A stretch of 34,957 nucleotides of DNA from Bacteroidetes bacterium ADurb.Bin217 (GTDB lineage Bacteria; Bacteroidota; Bacteroidia; Bacteroidales; UBA1715): assembly GCA_002069975.1 (NCBI GenBank), contig MWCJ01000029.1, forward strand, positions 1-34,957, given 5' to 3'. The notes beneath the pieces are model-generated. The model did no database searches. It saw nothing but the letters and a program-made list of their open reading frames with translations, and was not told the DNA's origin. Below, piece after piece: positions 1 to 8,060 of this stretch; position 1 is the stretch's first letter; every line of letters begins with the position of its first letter. Both the position numbers and the translations under genes were made by a program.

Positions 1-79
1 TAGAAAGTTAAATATACTAAATTTCCCTATGTTTACCAAAAATTTAAGCGTTTTTCTTACGTCGAATTGACGTTATTTA

Positions 80-87
80 TATTTTTG
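80..87 (+). promoter_or_regulatory. Bacteroidota -7 promoter element upstream of rsfS
   Basis: TATTTTTG matches the Bacteroidota -7 consensus TAnnTTTG and lies 20 bp before the rsfS ATG, which would give a short leader. No convincing -33 TTTG is seen at standard spacing. It would drive the rsfS-ftsH-LUD-cdsA-psd-mqnA run. Confidence 0.55.
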
Positions 88-107
88 TCAAACGAGTATT
101 ACAAAAA

Positions 108-470
108 ATGAATAAAACTATAAGCAGTAAAAAATTATTACAAACAATAATAGCAGGTATCGAAGAAAAGAAGGGCAAAAATATATGTTCACTCGATTTC
201 AAAAAAATTGAAAATGCTATATGTAAATATTTTGTAATTTGCGAAGGTGATTCAAATACACATGTGTCAGCTATTTCGAACTCGGTAATAGATTTTACCC
301 AAAAAAAAGCAGGTGTAAAAGTATGGAAAACAACCGGTTTTGATAATGCAGAATGGGTAATTTTAGACTATGCAGATATAATGGTACATGTATTTCAGCC
401 ACATATTCGTTCATATTATGCTATCGAAGAATTATGGGCAGACTGTACTATAAAAGATTATAATTTATAA
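108..470 (+). CDS. rsfS: Ribosomal silencing factor RsfS (RsfA/Iojap family)
   Basis: This 120-residue protein is full length for the RsfS/Iojap family. Members bind ribosomal protein uL14 on the large subunit and block subunit joining when nutrients are scarce. Family hallmarks visible are the central strand FVICEGDSNTHVSAIS (about residues 42-57), then WVILDYADIMVHVFQP (about 83-98), and the closing RSYYAIEELW. The ATG at 108 lies 20 bp after a -7 element and gives the usual short N-terminus. The gene starts an operon, with ftsH 8 bp downstream; this rsfS-ftsH order is common in Bacteroidota. The family call is secure, while the physiological role is taken from other bacteria. Confidence 0.93.
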   Translation: MNKTISSKKLLQTIIAGIEEKKGKNICSLDFKKIENAICKYFVICEGDSNTHVSAISNSVIDFTQKKAGVKVWKTTGFDNAEWVILDYADIMVHVFQPHIRSYYAIEELWADCTIKDYNL

Positions 471-478
471 ATAATACT

Positions 479-2467
479 ATGGCTAACGACAAACAAACTA
501 ACGAAGAAAAACAAACACAAAATAATGAATCTGGAAAACCATCAATGCCAGGTTCAAAAAATCCCAAAGCTAATAATAATATATTTGTAGTGTATGCAAT
601 ACTATTGGTTGCATTCATTGCTATAAACTTTATGGATTTAGGCTCATCCGGGGGAACAAAAACAACAGATTTGGAATTTTACCGCATGCTCAAATCTAAT
701 GAAGTAGAGCGAGTTGTAATAGTAAATAAAGAAATTGTTGAAGTATTTTTAAAAACTAATCCGGGAGCTAAAGATGTTTCTGGAGGAGCTAAACCAGAAT
801 ACACGTTTAATATTGGTTCGGTAGAATCTTTTGAACGAAAAGTTGATGAAATACAAAGTTCATTTCCAGATACTAATAAAATAAGTATTGAACATCAAAC
901 ACGTCATAATTATGTTGCCGATGTTATAGGATGGATATTACCTCTTATAATTCTTATAGGTGTATGGATGTTTATAATGCGAAAAATGGGTGGCGGAATG
1001 GGACCCGGTGCTCAAATTTTTAATATAGGAAAATCGCGAGCGAAATTATTTGATAATGCAGAAGATAAAGTAAAAACTAACTTTAACGATGTTGCAGGAT
1101 TAGAAGAAGCAAAAATTGAGATACGAGAAATTGTAGATTTTTTGAAAAATCCAAAAAAATATACTGAATTAGGTGGAAAAATTCCAAAAGGTGCTTTATT
1201 GGTAGGACCTCCGGGAACAGGTAAAACATTACTTGCAAAAGCGGTGGCAGGCGAAGCCGGAGTACCATTTTTCTCTATGTCAGGATCAGATTTTGTTGAA
1301 ATGTTTGTTGGTGTTGGAGCAGCTCGTGTTCGCGATTTATTCAAAGAAGCTAAAGCAAAAGCACCTTGTATTGTATTTATTGATGAAATTGATGCCATAG
1401 GTAGAGCCCGAGGCAAAAATCCAAATATGGGAGCAAATGACGAACGAGAAAACACTCTCAATCAATTACTTACAGAAATGGATGGATTTGAGACCGATAA
1501 AGGAGTAATAATACTTGCCGCAACCAACCGTGCCGATGTATTAGACAAAGCTCTTATGCGTGCCGGACGATTTGATCGTCAAATTCATGTAGAATTGCCA
1601 GATATAAATGAGCGTGAAGCAATTTTTAAAGTTCATTTAAAACCTATTAAAGTATCAGACGAAGTTAAACCGGAATTTTTAGCAAAACAAACACCCGGGT
1701 TCTCTGGTGCAGACATTGCAAATGTATGTAATGAAGCGGCATTAATAGCTGCACGTAAAGATAAAAAATCTGTTGAGAAACAAGATTTTCTTGATGCTGT
1801 AGACCGAATTATTGGAGGTTTAGAAAAACGAAATAAAATTATAACACGCGAAGAAAAACGAACTATCGCTTTTCACGAAGCGGGACATGCAACTCTTAGT
1901 TGGCTTCTTGAACATGCACACCCTTTAATTAAAGTAACTATTATTCCTAGAGGCAAAGCTTTAGGGGCAGCATGGTATTTACCTGAAGAACGGCAAATAA
2001 CTACAAAAGAGCAAATAATAGATGAAATATGTGCTACATTAGGTGGTAGAATTGCCGAAGAAATTACGTTTGGTAAAATATCAACAGGGGCTCTTAACGA
2101 TTTAGAAAAAGTAACCAAACAAGCTTATGCAATGGTTACATATTTTGGTATGAGTGACAAAATTGGAAATATAAGTTTTTATGATTCAACAGGACAATAC
2201 GAATATGCATTTAGTAAACCATATAGTAATGAAACTGCTATATTAATTGACAAAGAAGTTCGTGTAATCATAGATGAAGCTTATAACAAAGCTCGCGAAA
2301 TATTGATTAAACATAAAGATGGCTTAACACAGTTAGCTCAATTACTTTTAGAAAAAGAAGTGATTTTTAGTGAAGATTTAGAAAAAATATTCGGTAAACG
2401 TGAATCTTTCTCATCTCAAGAGCATAAACTTATTGATGAACCTAACGGAAATCAACAAAATTTATAG
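479..2467 (+). CDS. ftsH: ATP-dependent zinc metalloprotease FtsH
   Basis: A 662-residue membrane AAA+ protease that degrades unassembled membrane proteins and regulatory proteins. Two membrane segments (about residues 35-52 and 148-167) flank a periplasmic domain. The AAA module follows, with Walker A GPPGTGKT at 243-250, Walker B ending DEID at 302-305, and a second region of homology around AGRFDRQ. The peptidase domain has the zinc motif HEAGH at 466-470, and the Asp in [12 protein letters not shown] is the likely third metal ligand. The first 30 residues are Gln/Asn/Lys-rich and probably cytosolic. The length is typical and all catalytic motifs are intact. A LUD-domain gene begins one base after the stop, so the two are probably co-translated. 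Confidence 0.97.
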   Translation: MANDKQTNEEKQTQNNESGKPSMPGSKNPKANNNIFVVYAILLVAFIAINFMDLGSSGGTKTTDLEFYRMLKSNEVERVVIVNKEIVEVFLKTNPGAKDVSGGAKPEYTFNIGSVESFERKVDEIQSSFPDTNKISIEHQTRHNYVADVIGWILPLIILIGVWMFIMRKMGGGMGPGAQIFNIGKSRAKLFDNAEDKVKTNFNDVAGLEEAKIEIREIVDFLKNPKKYTELGGKIPKGALLVGPPGTGKTLLAKAVAGEAGVPFFSMSGSDFVEMFVGVGAARVRDLFKEAKAKAPCIVFIDEIDAIGRARGKNPNMGANDERENTLNQLLTEMDGFETDKGVIILAATNRADVLDKALMRAGRFDRQIHVELPDINEREAIFKVHLKPIKVSDEVKPEFLAKQTPGFSGADIANVCNEAALIAARKDKKSVEKQDFLDAVDRIIGGLEKRNKIITREEKRTIAFHEAGHATLSWLLEHAHPLIKVTIIPRGKALGAAWYLPEERQITTKEQIIDEICATLGGRIAEEITFGKISTGALNDLEKVTKQAYAMVTYFGMSDKIGNISFYDSTGQYEYAFSKPYSNETAILIDKEVRVIIDEAYNKAREILIKHKDGLTQLAQLLLEKEVIFSEDLEKIFGKRESFSSQEHKLIDEPNGNQQNL

Positions 2468-2468
2468 A

Positions 2469-3098
2469 ATGAAGACTGATTCTACTGCAAAACAAGATAT
2501 TCTCGAAGCACTTCGCAAACACAGACCAACGTGGAACTATGAGTATACAAAACTTACAGATACTTCTGAATATTTTGTGCAACCTCATGAGCCCTTACAA
2601 ATATGGTTTAAAAAAACTCTCGAAAATTTAAGTGGCACATGCGAAATAGTTAGTTCACTTAAAGATGCTTTTGCATACATAAAAACTAGAATAGGTTCAA
2701 CCAACATCTATTGTACCGATACCCAACTTCAACCTTTATTGGAATCATTTGCAATAAATTATTCTCAGAGTGATGAAGCATCACGAACAGCAACATATTC
2801 ACTTACTCGCTGCGAAGCATTAGTGTCTCGCACAGCAAGCGTTTTAGTATCATCAGAGCATATGCAAGGGCGAAGACCTATAGCATCGGCTGAAATACAT
2901 TTTGTGCTGGCATATACACATCAATTACACCCTGATTTTCCACAAGCATTGGCTCATATTGAAAACACATATGGAGATTCATATCCCTCGCAAATAACCT
3001 CTATAACAGGTCCAAGTAGAACTGCCGACATAGAAAAAACACTTGTTTTGGGTGCTCATGGACCAAAAGAATTAATTGTAATACTTATAGAAGAATAG
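2469..3098 (+). CDS. LUD-domain protein (LutC/YkgG-like)
   Basis: This 209-residue protein belongs to the LUD (DUF162) family, whose best known members are the lactate-utilisation proteins LutB and LutC. Recognisable parts are the mid segment EALVSRTASVLVSSEHMQGR followed by PIASAEIHFVLAY, and the C-terminal LGAHGPKELIVILIE, where the GA-GP loop is typical. I chose ATG 2469, one base after the ftsH stop. An upstream in-frame ATG at 2400 would overlap ftsH by 68 bp and add an unconserved-looking tail. No lutA or lutB partner is nearby, so a direct role in lactate oxidation is not supported. In Bacteroidota the gene commonly sits between ftsH and cdsA with unclear function. Confidence 0.85.
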   Translation: MKTDSTAKQDILEALRKHRPTWNYEYTKLTDTSEYFVQPHEPLQIWFKKTLENLSGTCEIVSSLKDAFAYIKTRIGSTNIYCTDTQLQPLLESFAINYSQSDEASRTATYSLTRCEALVSRTASVLVSSEHMQGRRPIASAEIHFVLAYTHQLHPDFPQALAHIENTYGDSYPSQITSITGPSRTADIEKTLVLGAHGPKELIVILIEE

Positions 3099-3103
3099 CA
3101 CGC

Positions 3104-3925
3104 ATGAAGAACCTTATATTACGAATCATTACCGGAATAGTATACATTGGGGTTATTTGTGCATCACTTTATACAACACCTATAGTTTTTTATTCTATTT
3201 TCCTCGTATTACATATTCTTATTTTGCACGAATTTTATTCGTTACTTAAACAAAAAGGCATACATACCCATGCATGGTTTGCTATTCTAATTTCGGCATT
3301 GCTTTTTACAGCTTCATATTGTAAACACTATTGGCAAATGCCATTAGATTACTATATACTCTTGATTCCATTATTTATGGCAATTTTTGTATTACAACTT
3401 TTCAAAGACTCAAAAAAACCATTCCACTCTATTTCATACACTTTTTTAGGCTTACTGTATATTAGTATTCCGTTTGCATTATTACCAAATTTAGCATTTG
3501 CCGAAAATTCTCATGTATTTCAATCAAACATCATTATGGCTTTGTTCATATTTATATGGGCAAATGACACATTTGCGTATGTATGGGGAATGACATTGGG
3601 TAAACATTTACTTTTCCCTCGCATTTCGCCCAAAAAGACCGTTGAAGGATTTATAGGTGGTTTACTATCTACGGTAGGAATAGCATATATATTTTCAAAT
3701 CTATTATTTTTCGAATTATCTGTTTTAGAATGGATTGGAGCAGCAATAGTTATAGTAATAGCTTCAACTTTTGGCGATTTAACAGAATCAATGTTTAAAC
3801 GATATTTAAAAATTAAAGACTCCGGCTCAATACTACCGGGACATGGAGGATTTCTCGATAGATTTGACAGTGTAATTTTTTCAATTCCTGCTTTTTTTGC
3901 ATATTTGCAAATAATTACTATGTAA
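3104..3925 (+). CDS. cdsA: Phosphatidate cytidylyltransferase (CDP-diglyceride synthase)
   Basis: This polytopic enzyme converts phosphatidic acid plus CTP to CDP-diacylglycerol, the precursor of all phospholipids. The 273 residues contain about eight hydrophobic segments. The C-terminal family signature is intact: GDLTESMFKRYLKIKDSG followed by ILPGHGGFLDRFDS, roughly residues 225-260. The segment PKKTVEGFIGG before it is also typical. It begins 5 bp after the LUD gene and is followed 11 bp later by psd. The two lipid genes therefore make successive parts of one pathway; the intervening phosphatidylserine synthase is not in this window. Confidence 0.95.
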   Translation: MKNLILRIITGIVYIGVICASLYTTPIVFYSIFLVLHILILHEFYSLLKQKGIHTHAWFAILISALLFTASYCKHYWQMPLDYYILLIPLFMAIFVLQLFKDSKKPFHSISYTFLGLLYISIPFALLPNLAFAENSHVFQSNIIMALFIFIWANDTFAYVWGMTLGKHLLFPRISPKKTVEGFIGGLLSTVGIAYIFSNLLFFELSVLEWIGAAIVIVIASTFGDLTESMFKRYLKIKDSGSILPGHGGFLDRFDSVIFSIPAFFAYLQIITM

Positions 3926-3936
3926 ACATTAAAACT

Positions 3937-4587
3937 ATGAAAATACACAAAGAAGGGTATTCTACCATAATACTTGTGGGAGCAATACTAAGCTTAGTAA
4001 ATTTATATCTACAACAAAAACAAGTACATGAATTTGTAATATATCCTTTTGCAATACTTTCATTTGGTTTTTTTATATTCATTGTAAGTTTTTTTCGAAA
4101 TCCCAAACGTGTTTTTACATATAACGAACATGCTATTATAGCACCAGCCGATGGGAAAATTGTAGTAATAGAAGAAATCGAAGAACAAGAATATTTGCAT
4201 TGTAAATGCCGACAAATTTCAATTTTTATGTCTCCTCTTAATGTGCATATAAACAGATATCCTTGTGCCGGAACTGTTATAGAAAGCATTCACCACGATG
4301 GGAAAAAACTACCTGCTTTTAACCCAAAATCATCTACAGAAAATGAACGAACTACTATAGTAATGCAAACAAATTTTGGCACAATATTATTTAGGCAAAT
4401 TGCCGGTGCTGTAGCTCGCAGAATTGTAAACTACTCAAAAAAAGATGACAGTGCACAACAAAATCAAGAATTTGGTTTTATAAAATTCGGTTCACGCGTC
4501 GATATATTTATTCCTCTTTCAATGAATATTACTGTAGAAATGAATCAGGTTGTTTGGGGCGGACAAACTATAATTGCAAGCAAATGA
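3937..4587 (+). CDS. psd: Phosphatidylserine decarboxylase, short form
   Basis: This enzyme decarboxylates phosphatidylserine to phosphatidylethanolamine. It is the short type-II form (216 residues) with an N-terminal IHKEGY segment and two hydrophobic stretches (about residues 9-24 and 33-51), followed by RNPKR. The catalytic domain shows APADGKIV and the conserved MSPLNVHINRYP. The self-cleavage site is FGSRVD with Ser186; cleavage there would create the small pyruvoyl alpha-subunit. All key residues appear present. Its stop codon lies two bases before the preferred mqnA start, and it sits directly after cdsA, which fits phosphatidylethanolamine synthesis. Confidence 0.95.
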   Translation: MKIHKEGYSTIILVGAILSLVNLYLQQKQVHEFVIYPFAILSFGFFIFIVSFFRNPKRVFTYNEHAIIAPADGKIVVIEEIEEQEYLHCKCRQISIFMSPLNVHINRYPCAGTVIESIHHDGKKLPAFNPKSSTENERTTIVMQTNFGTILFRQIAGAVARRIVNYSKKDDSAQQNQEFGFIKFGSRVDIFIPLSMNITVEMNQVVWGGQTIIASK

Positions 4588-4588
4588 T

Positions 4589-5335
4589 ATGACAATTCGT
4601 ATTTCTATAATTGATTATAGCAATACCATACCTTTTGTTTATGGGCTTAAAAAATCTGCGTATATTTCAACTCATTCCGAATTTTATTATCATTATCCAT
4701 CACAAGGCGTTCAAAGATTACAAGACAACACTGTAGATATATCAATAGTTCCTGCAGCAGCTATTTCAGAAATTTCGAATTCACACATTATCTCCGATTT
4801 TTGTATAGGAGCAATACAACAGGTAGCTTCGGTAAAACTTTTTAGCAAAATCCCTATACAACATGTATCTCATATAGTTCTCGATTACCAATCACGAACA
4901 TCAAATTTACTTACAAAAGTATTGGCTCAAGAATTTTGGAATATCCAACCAATGTATACAATCGGAGAAGCCGGATACGAAACCGACTCGACTATAGAAA
5001 GCAAAATAATTATAGGAGATAGAGCAATGTTACAATATCCGGATTATCCATATTCCTATGACTTAGCTTACGAATGGTATCAAGCATTTTCTTTGCCTTT
5101 TGTTTTTGCATGTTGGGTTGCAAATAAACCTCTCCCTCCGGATTATATGCAAGAATTTAATTCGGCGTTACGCTTTGGCGTAGAACACATAGCAGATTCT
5201 ATATCACAAAGCAATAAACGCGTGTCGTTTGATTTACACCAATATCTGCAGCATAATATTGATTATGCGTTTGACACTACAAAACAACAAGCAATGCAAT
5301 TATTTATTGAAAAAATAAAATCACTACGTCAATAA
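4589..5335 (+). CDS. mqnA: Chorismate dehydratase (futalosine menaquinone pathway)
   Basis: MqnA removes water from chorismate to give 3-enolpyruvylbenzoate, the first step of the futalosine route to menaquinone. The family pattern is clear: RISIIDYSNTIPFVYGL at the N-terminus, DISIVPAAAI (about residues 50-59), then IGAIQQVASVKLFSKIPI and IVLDYQSRTSNLLTKVL. The fold is that of a periplasmic-binding protein used as an enzyme. I prefer ATG 4589, just after the psd stop, because it puts RISIIDYSN at the expected N-terminal position. An in-frame ATG at 4574 overlaps psd. Expected length is 248 residues. The other mqn genes are not in this window. Confidence 0.9.
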   Translation: MTIRISIIDYSNTIPFVYGLKKSAYISTHSEFYYHYPSQGVQRLQDNTVDISIVPAAAISEISNSHIISDFCIGAIQQVASVKLFSKIPIQHVSHIVLDYQSRTSNLLTKVLAQEFWNIQPMYTIGEAGYETDSTIESKIIIGDRAMLQYPDYPYSYDLAYEWYQAFSLPFVFACWVANKPLPPDYMQEFNSALRFGVEHIADSISQSNKRVSFDLHQYLQHNIDYAFDTTKQQAMQLFIEKIKSLRQ

Positions 5336-5414
5336 CAATAAATGATTAGAGTGTTTGTTAATAAATCACTCATAACTCAAAAGGCTGTTTAGGAACTTGC
5401 ATGTGTGCAGGATT

Positions 5415-5422
5415 TATTTTTG
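5415..5422 (+). promoter_or_regulatory. -7 promoter element upstream of the HU/SPOR gene
   Basis: TATTTTTG fits TAnnTTTG and lies 17 bp before the ATG at 5440. A TTG at 5397-5399 is a weak -33 candidate at slightly short spacing. It suggests a new transcription unit after mqnA. Confidence 0.5.
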
Positions 5423-5439
5423 TATAAAATAAAAACTGC

Positions 5440-6471
5440 ATGAAATTAGAAACAGTTATACATACAATTTTACAAACTAAAAATTTTATAACTATTCCCG
5501 GATTAGGCAGTTTTGTATCACAATATCAACCGGCACGAATTATTCAATCTGACTACGTTAAATTTCTGCCACCACAAAAAATTTTAGCATTTAATACGCT
5601 CTTACAGCATGATGATGGAGTTCTTGTATCTGTATTAGAACACGAGTATAAATTAACAAAAGAGCAAGCGCGTAAAGAAGTAGATACATTTGTAAATACA
5701 ACAAAAGACATTTTACAAACCACAAACATTGTAAATTTACAAGGCATTGGTACTCTTTACTATAATCATCATGCAATAGAATTTGAACCTGCAAACCAAA
5801 AAGTATCTACACAAGCATATGGATTAACCGATTTTTCAGTACATATTCTCCCTCAAGAAAGCAGATTGAAAGAATATGTAGAAAAAAAAAAAACTAATTT
5901 ACCCCTTCATAAAAAAATAATAAAAACAACTTTTATATTATCTCCTGTTATTTTTGGAGCTCTTTTAATACCAAATATTATACATGCTCCTCATATGACA
6001 AGTATTATTTCACTATTTCGAGATACCGATGCATATGTTGACTTTTCTATACCGCGGAAACCAATACCGGTATTAGAATATAAAAAAACCGAACCAATTG
6101 AATCTTATCAACACCAACAAACGGCATTAAATCAATCAACTATAGAACATACAACTCAAGAAAAAAATACTACTCAGGCTGCAACACAAATAAAACAAAC
6201 AAAACCATTGCAAGTTCAAACAAATATGACCATCGAACAAAGGGTTCAATATTATATAATTGTCGGAAGTTATAGTTCCGAAAAAAATGCTAAAATACAA
6301 GTTTCTAAACTCAAAGTTACATTTAGCAATGCCGGAATAATAAAAAAAGACGGTAAGATAAGAGTTTATGTAGAAACAGCATTTTCAAAAGAAGTTTTGA
6401 AACAATCGTTGGAAACAATTCAAAAACAAGAACCGTACAAAGCAGCATGGATTTATACACAAAAGGTATAG
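5440..6471 (+). CDS. HU-like domain / SPOR domain membrane protein
   Basis: A 343-residue single-pass protein. Residues 1-135 form two HU-like repeats of the kind found in Bacteroidota (HU-CCDC81 type). They are marked by the paired motifs ITIPGLGSF (about 17-25) and VNLQGIGTLYYN (about 98-109), and by FLPPQKILAFN. One membrane helix lies at about 162-181. A Gln/Thr-rich linker follows, and the C-terminal 75 residues are a SPOR domain (YYIIVGSYSSEKNA). SPOR domains bind denuded septal peptidoglycan, so the protein probably links a cytoplasmic nucleoid-like domain to the cell wall. The division-site role is inferred from SPOR proteins in general. It has its own promoter. Confidence 0.85.
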   Translation: MKLETVIHTILQTKNFITIPGLGSFVSQYQPARIIQSDYVKFLPPQKILAFNTLLQHDDGVLVSVLEHEYKLTKEQARKEVDTFVNTTKDILQTTNIVNLQGIGTLYYNHHAIEFEPANQKVSTQAYGLTDFSVHILPQESRLKEYVEKKKTNLPLHKKIIKTTFILSPVIFGALLIPNIIHAPHMTSIISLFRDTDAYVDFSIPRKPIPVLEYKKTEPIESYQHQQTALNQSTIEHTTQEKNTTQAATQIKQTKPLQVQTNMTIEQRVQYYIIVGSYSSEKNAKIQVSKLKVTFSNAGIIKKDGKIRVYVETAFSKEVLKQSLETIQKQEPYKAAWIYTQKV

Positions 6472-6528
6472 ATATAACAATAAATTACATGTTAACTCGT
6501 TACAAGTAGCAATTAAAAAAAAAGAATT

Positions 6529-7689
6529 ATGATAAAAAAAATTACAATGTTTATTGCACTCGGTATTTTATTATCGTGTAGTACAGGAGAAAAATCATCA
6601 AAAACTGAAGAGGTAGAAACACCATTAAATCCATCGGGATTTGTAATTCACCGTGGTATTAATATAAGCCATTGGTTATCGCAAGTGTATGGTTTTTCGA
6701 AACGCGATGTATTTTTCACCAAAGAAGATATTAAACTACTTGATAGTTTAGGATATGATCATATTAGATTACCAATAGATGAAAAGGAAATGTGGGACGA
6801 AAATGGCAAACCGATTCCTGAATCATTTGTATATTTACGTAATGCCTTAGATTGGTGCATGGATTATGAAATGCGAGTAATAGTAGATTTACATATTATT
6901 CGAAGTTTTTATTTTAATGCCGTAAATGAAGGTCATCAAAACACATTGTTTACCGACTCAAAGGAACAAGAAAAATTCTTTTCATTATGGAAAACTCTTT
7001 CAGATTCACTCAAACGATATCCTGAATCAATGGTAGCATACGAACTATTGAATGAAGCAGTTGCGGAAAATCCCGAACATTGGAATAAATTGGTAGAAGG
7101 CGGCGTAAAAACGATTCGCTCAAAAGAACCTGAACGCGTAATCGTTATAGGATCAAATATGTGGCAAATAACTAAAACTTTTCCCGATTTAAAAGTACCT
7201 GCAAACGATAAAAATATAATATTAAGTTTTCACAATTACGACCCCTTATTATTTACTCACTATAAAGCAACATGGACTGCGTATAAAGACTATTCTGATT
7301 CGGTTACGTATCCCGGACAAATTATTACGCAAGAATCATATGATAAAAATAAACATTTAGCAAAAAATGAAGGGTTACATGCTTTTGATGATGCACTTCA
7401 AATATATGGGCCTGAACAATTTGAAAAAATATTTATGCCTGCTATAGAAAAAGCAAGAAAATTAGAATTGCAATTATATTGTGGAGAATTTGGAGCCTTA
7501 CCATATACAAACCGAAACGCCCGATTACAATATTACAAAGACATTGTATCAGTATTTGATAAACATAACATTGCATATTCTGCATGGGATTATAAAGGCT
7601 TATTTGGTATTAGATCTTGGGATTCTGAAAAAAACATCAACACATCTCTTGATACAGAATTATCATCAATTTTAACACAAAAAAAATAA
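6529..7689 (+). CDS. Glycoside hydrolase family 5 (cellulase-like) lipoprotein
   Basis: A 386-residue lipoprotein with a signal sequence ending in lipobox LLSC (Cys17), so it is lipid-anchored in the envelope. The rest is a (beta/alpha)8 GH5 domain: NISHWL near the start, DHIRLPID, VIVDLHI, then YELLNEA with acid/base candidate Glu176. The barrel continues with LSFHNYDP, YCGEFGA with nucleophile candidate Glu320, and YSAWDYKG. Both catalytic carboxylates are present and the length is complete. GH5 enzymes hydrolyse beta-glucans, mannans or related glycans; the substrate cannot be told here. No SusC/SusD or other carbohydrate-locus gene lies nearby. It begins 57 bp after the SPOR gene. Confidence 0.87.
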   Translation: MIKKITMFIALGILLSCSTGEKSSKTEEVETPLNPSGFVIHRGINISHWLSQVYGFSKRDVFFTKEDIKLLDSLGYDHIRLPIDEKEMWDENGKPIPESFVYLRNALDWCMDYEMRVIVDLHIIRSFYFNAVNEGHQNTLFTDSKEQEKFFSLWKTLSDSLKRYPESMVAYELLNEAVAENPEHWNKLVEGGVKTIRSKEPERVIVIGSNMWQITKTFPDLKVPANDKNIILSFHNYDPLLFTHYKATWTAYKDYSDSVTYPGQIITQESYDKNKHLAKNEGLHAFDDALQIYGPEQFEKIFMPAIEKARKLELQLYCGEFGALPYTNRNARLQYYKDIVSVFDKHNIAYSAWDYKGLFGIRSWDSEKNINTSLDTELSSILTQKK

Positions 7690-7760
7690 TACATTGTATT
7701 TGTAAATTATTTTTCATTACAAGTTAAAATTTAGCACACTACTATTTTCATGTTTACATT

Positions 7761-7795
7761 AAAAAACCCTTTATTTTTATTAAGGGTTTTTTGAT
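7761..7795 (+). terminator. Rho-independent terminator after the GH5 gene
   Basis: An 11-bp perfect stem, AAAAAACCCTT / AAGGGTTTTTT, encloses a 10-base loop and runs into T-rich sequence. It could act in either orientation. Confidence 0.8.
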
Positions 7796-7981
7796 TTTAT
7801 AGCAATTTGTAATTAGGGATTTTAATGAAAAAATTGTCTTAATATTGTACGTTACACAATAAGTGATTTTATATGTAAAATATTATATATTAGAAAATTA
7901 AACGATTATTCTTAATATTCATGCAACATTTTTACCCTTATTTTGCACGAATTTTATACTATATAAATAATTTTATATACA

Positions 7982-7989
7982 TATTTTTG
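7982..7989 (+). promoter_or_regulatory. -7 promoter element for the 1794-residue secreted protein gene
   Basis: TATTTTTG matches TAnnTTTG and predicts a leader of about 65 bases. No clear -33 TTTG is present. Confidence 0.5.
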
Positions 7990-8060
7990 TAATTGAGAAA
8001 TTTTCTCTATTTTTAAAGATTGAAAATAAACGAATAAAAAGTAACTTAAAATACATATTT

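Larger units (their letters stand above)
7690..8060. other. Intergenic region between the GH5 gene and the giant T9SS protein gene
   Basis: This 371-bp gene-free stretch holds the terminator at 7761-7792, a very AT-rich segment without clear coding potential, and the -7 box at 7982-7989. An exact 13-base palindrome, GAGAAA-T-TTTCTC, lies in the presumed leader just after the promoter. Confidence 0.6.

Noticed and set aside
1012..1461. 149-codon minus-strand ORF inside ftsH
   Set aside because: It lies wholly antisense to the conserved AAA domain and has shadow-frame composition.
2469..3098. Lactate-oxidation gene lutC
   Set aside because: LUD-family resemblance is clear, but lutA and lutB are absent and the gene's usual place beside ftsH-cdsA argues against assigning that symbol.
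3520..3948. 142-codon minus-strand ORF inside cdsA
   Set aside because: It is antisense to the CdsA signature region; no independent evidence.
5349..5371. Terminator after mqnA (GAGTG...CACTC)
   Set aside because: The stem is short and bulged with no T-run; too weak to annotate.
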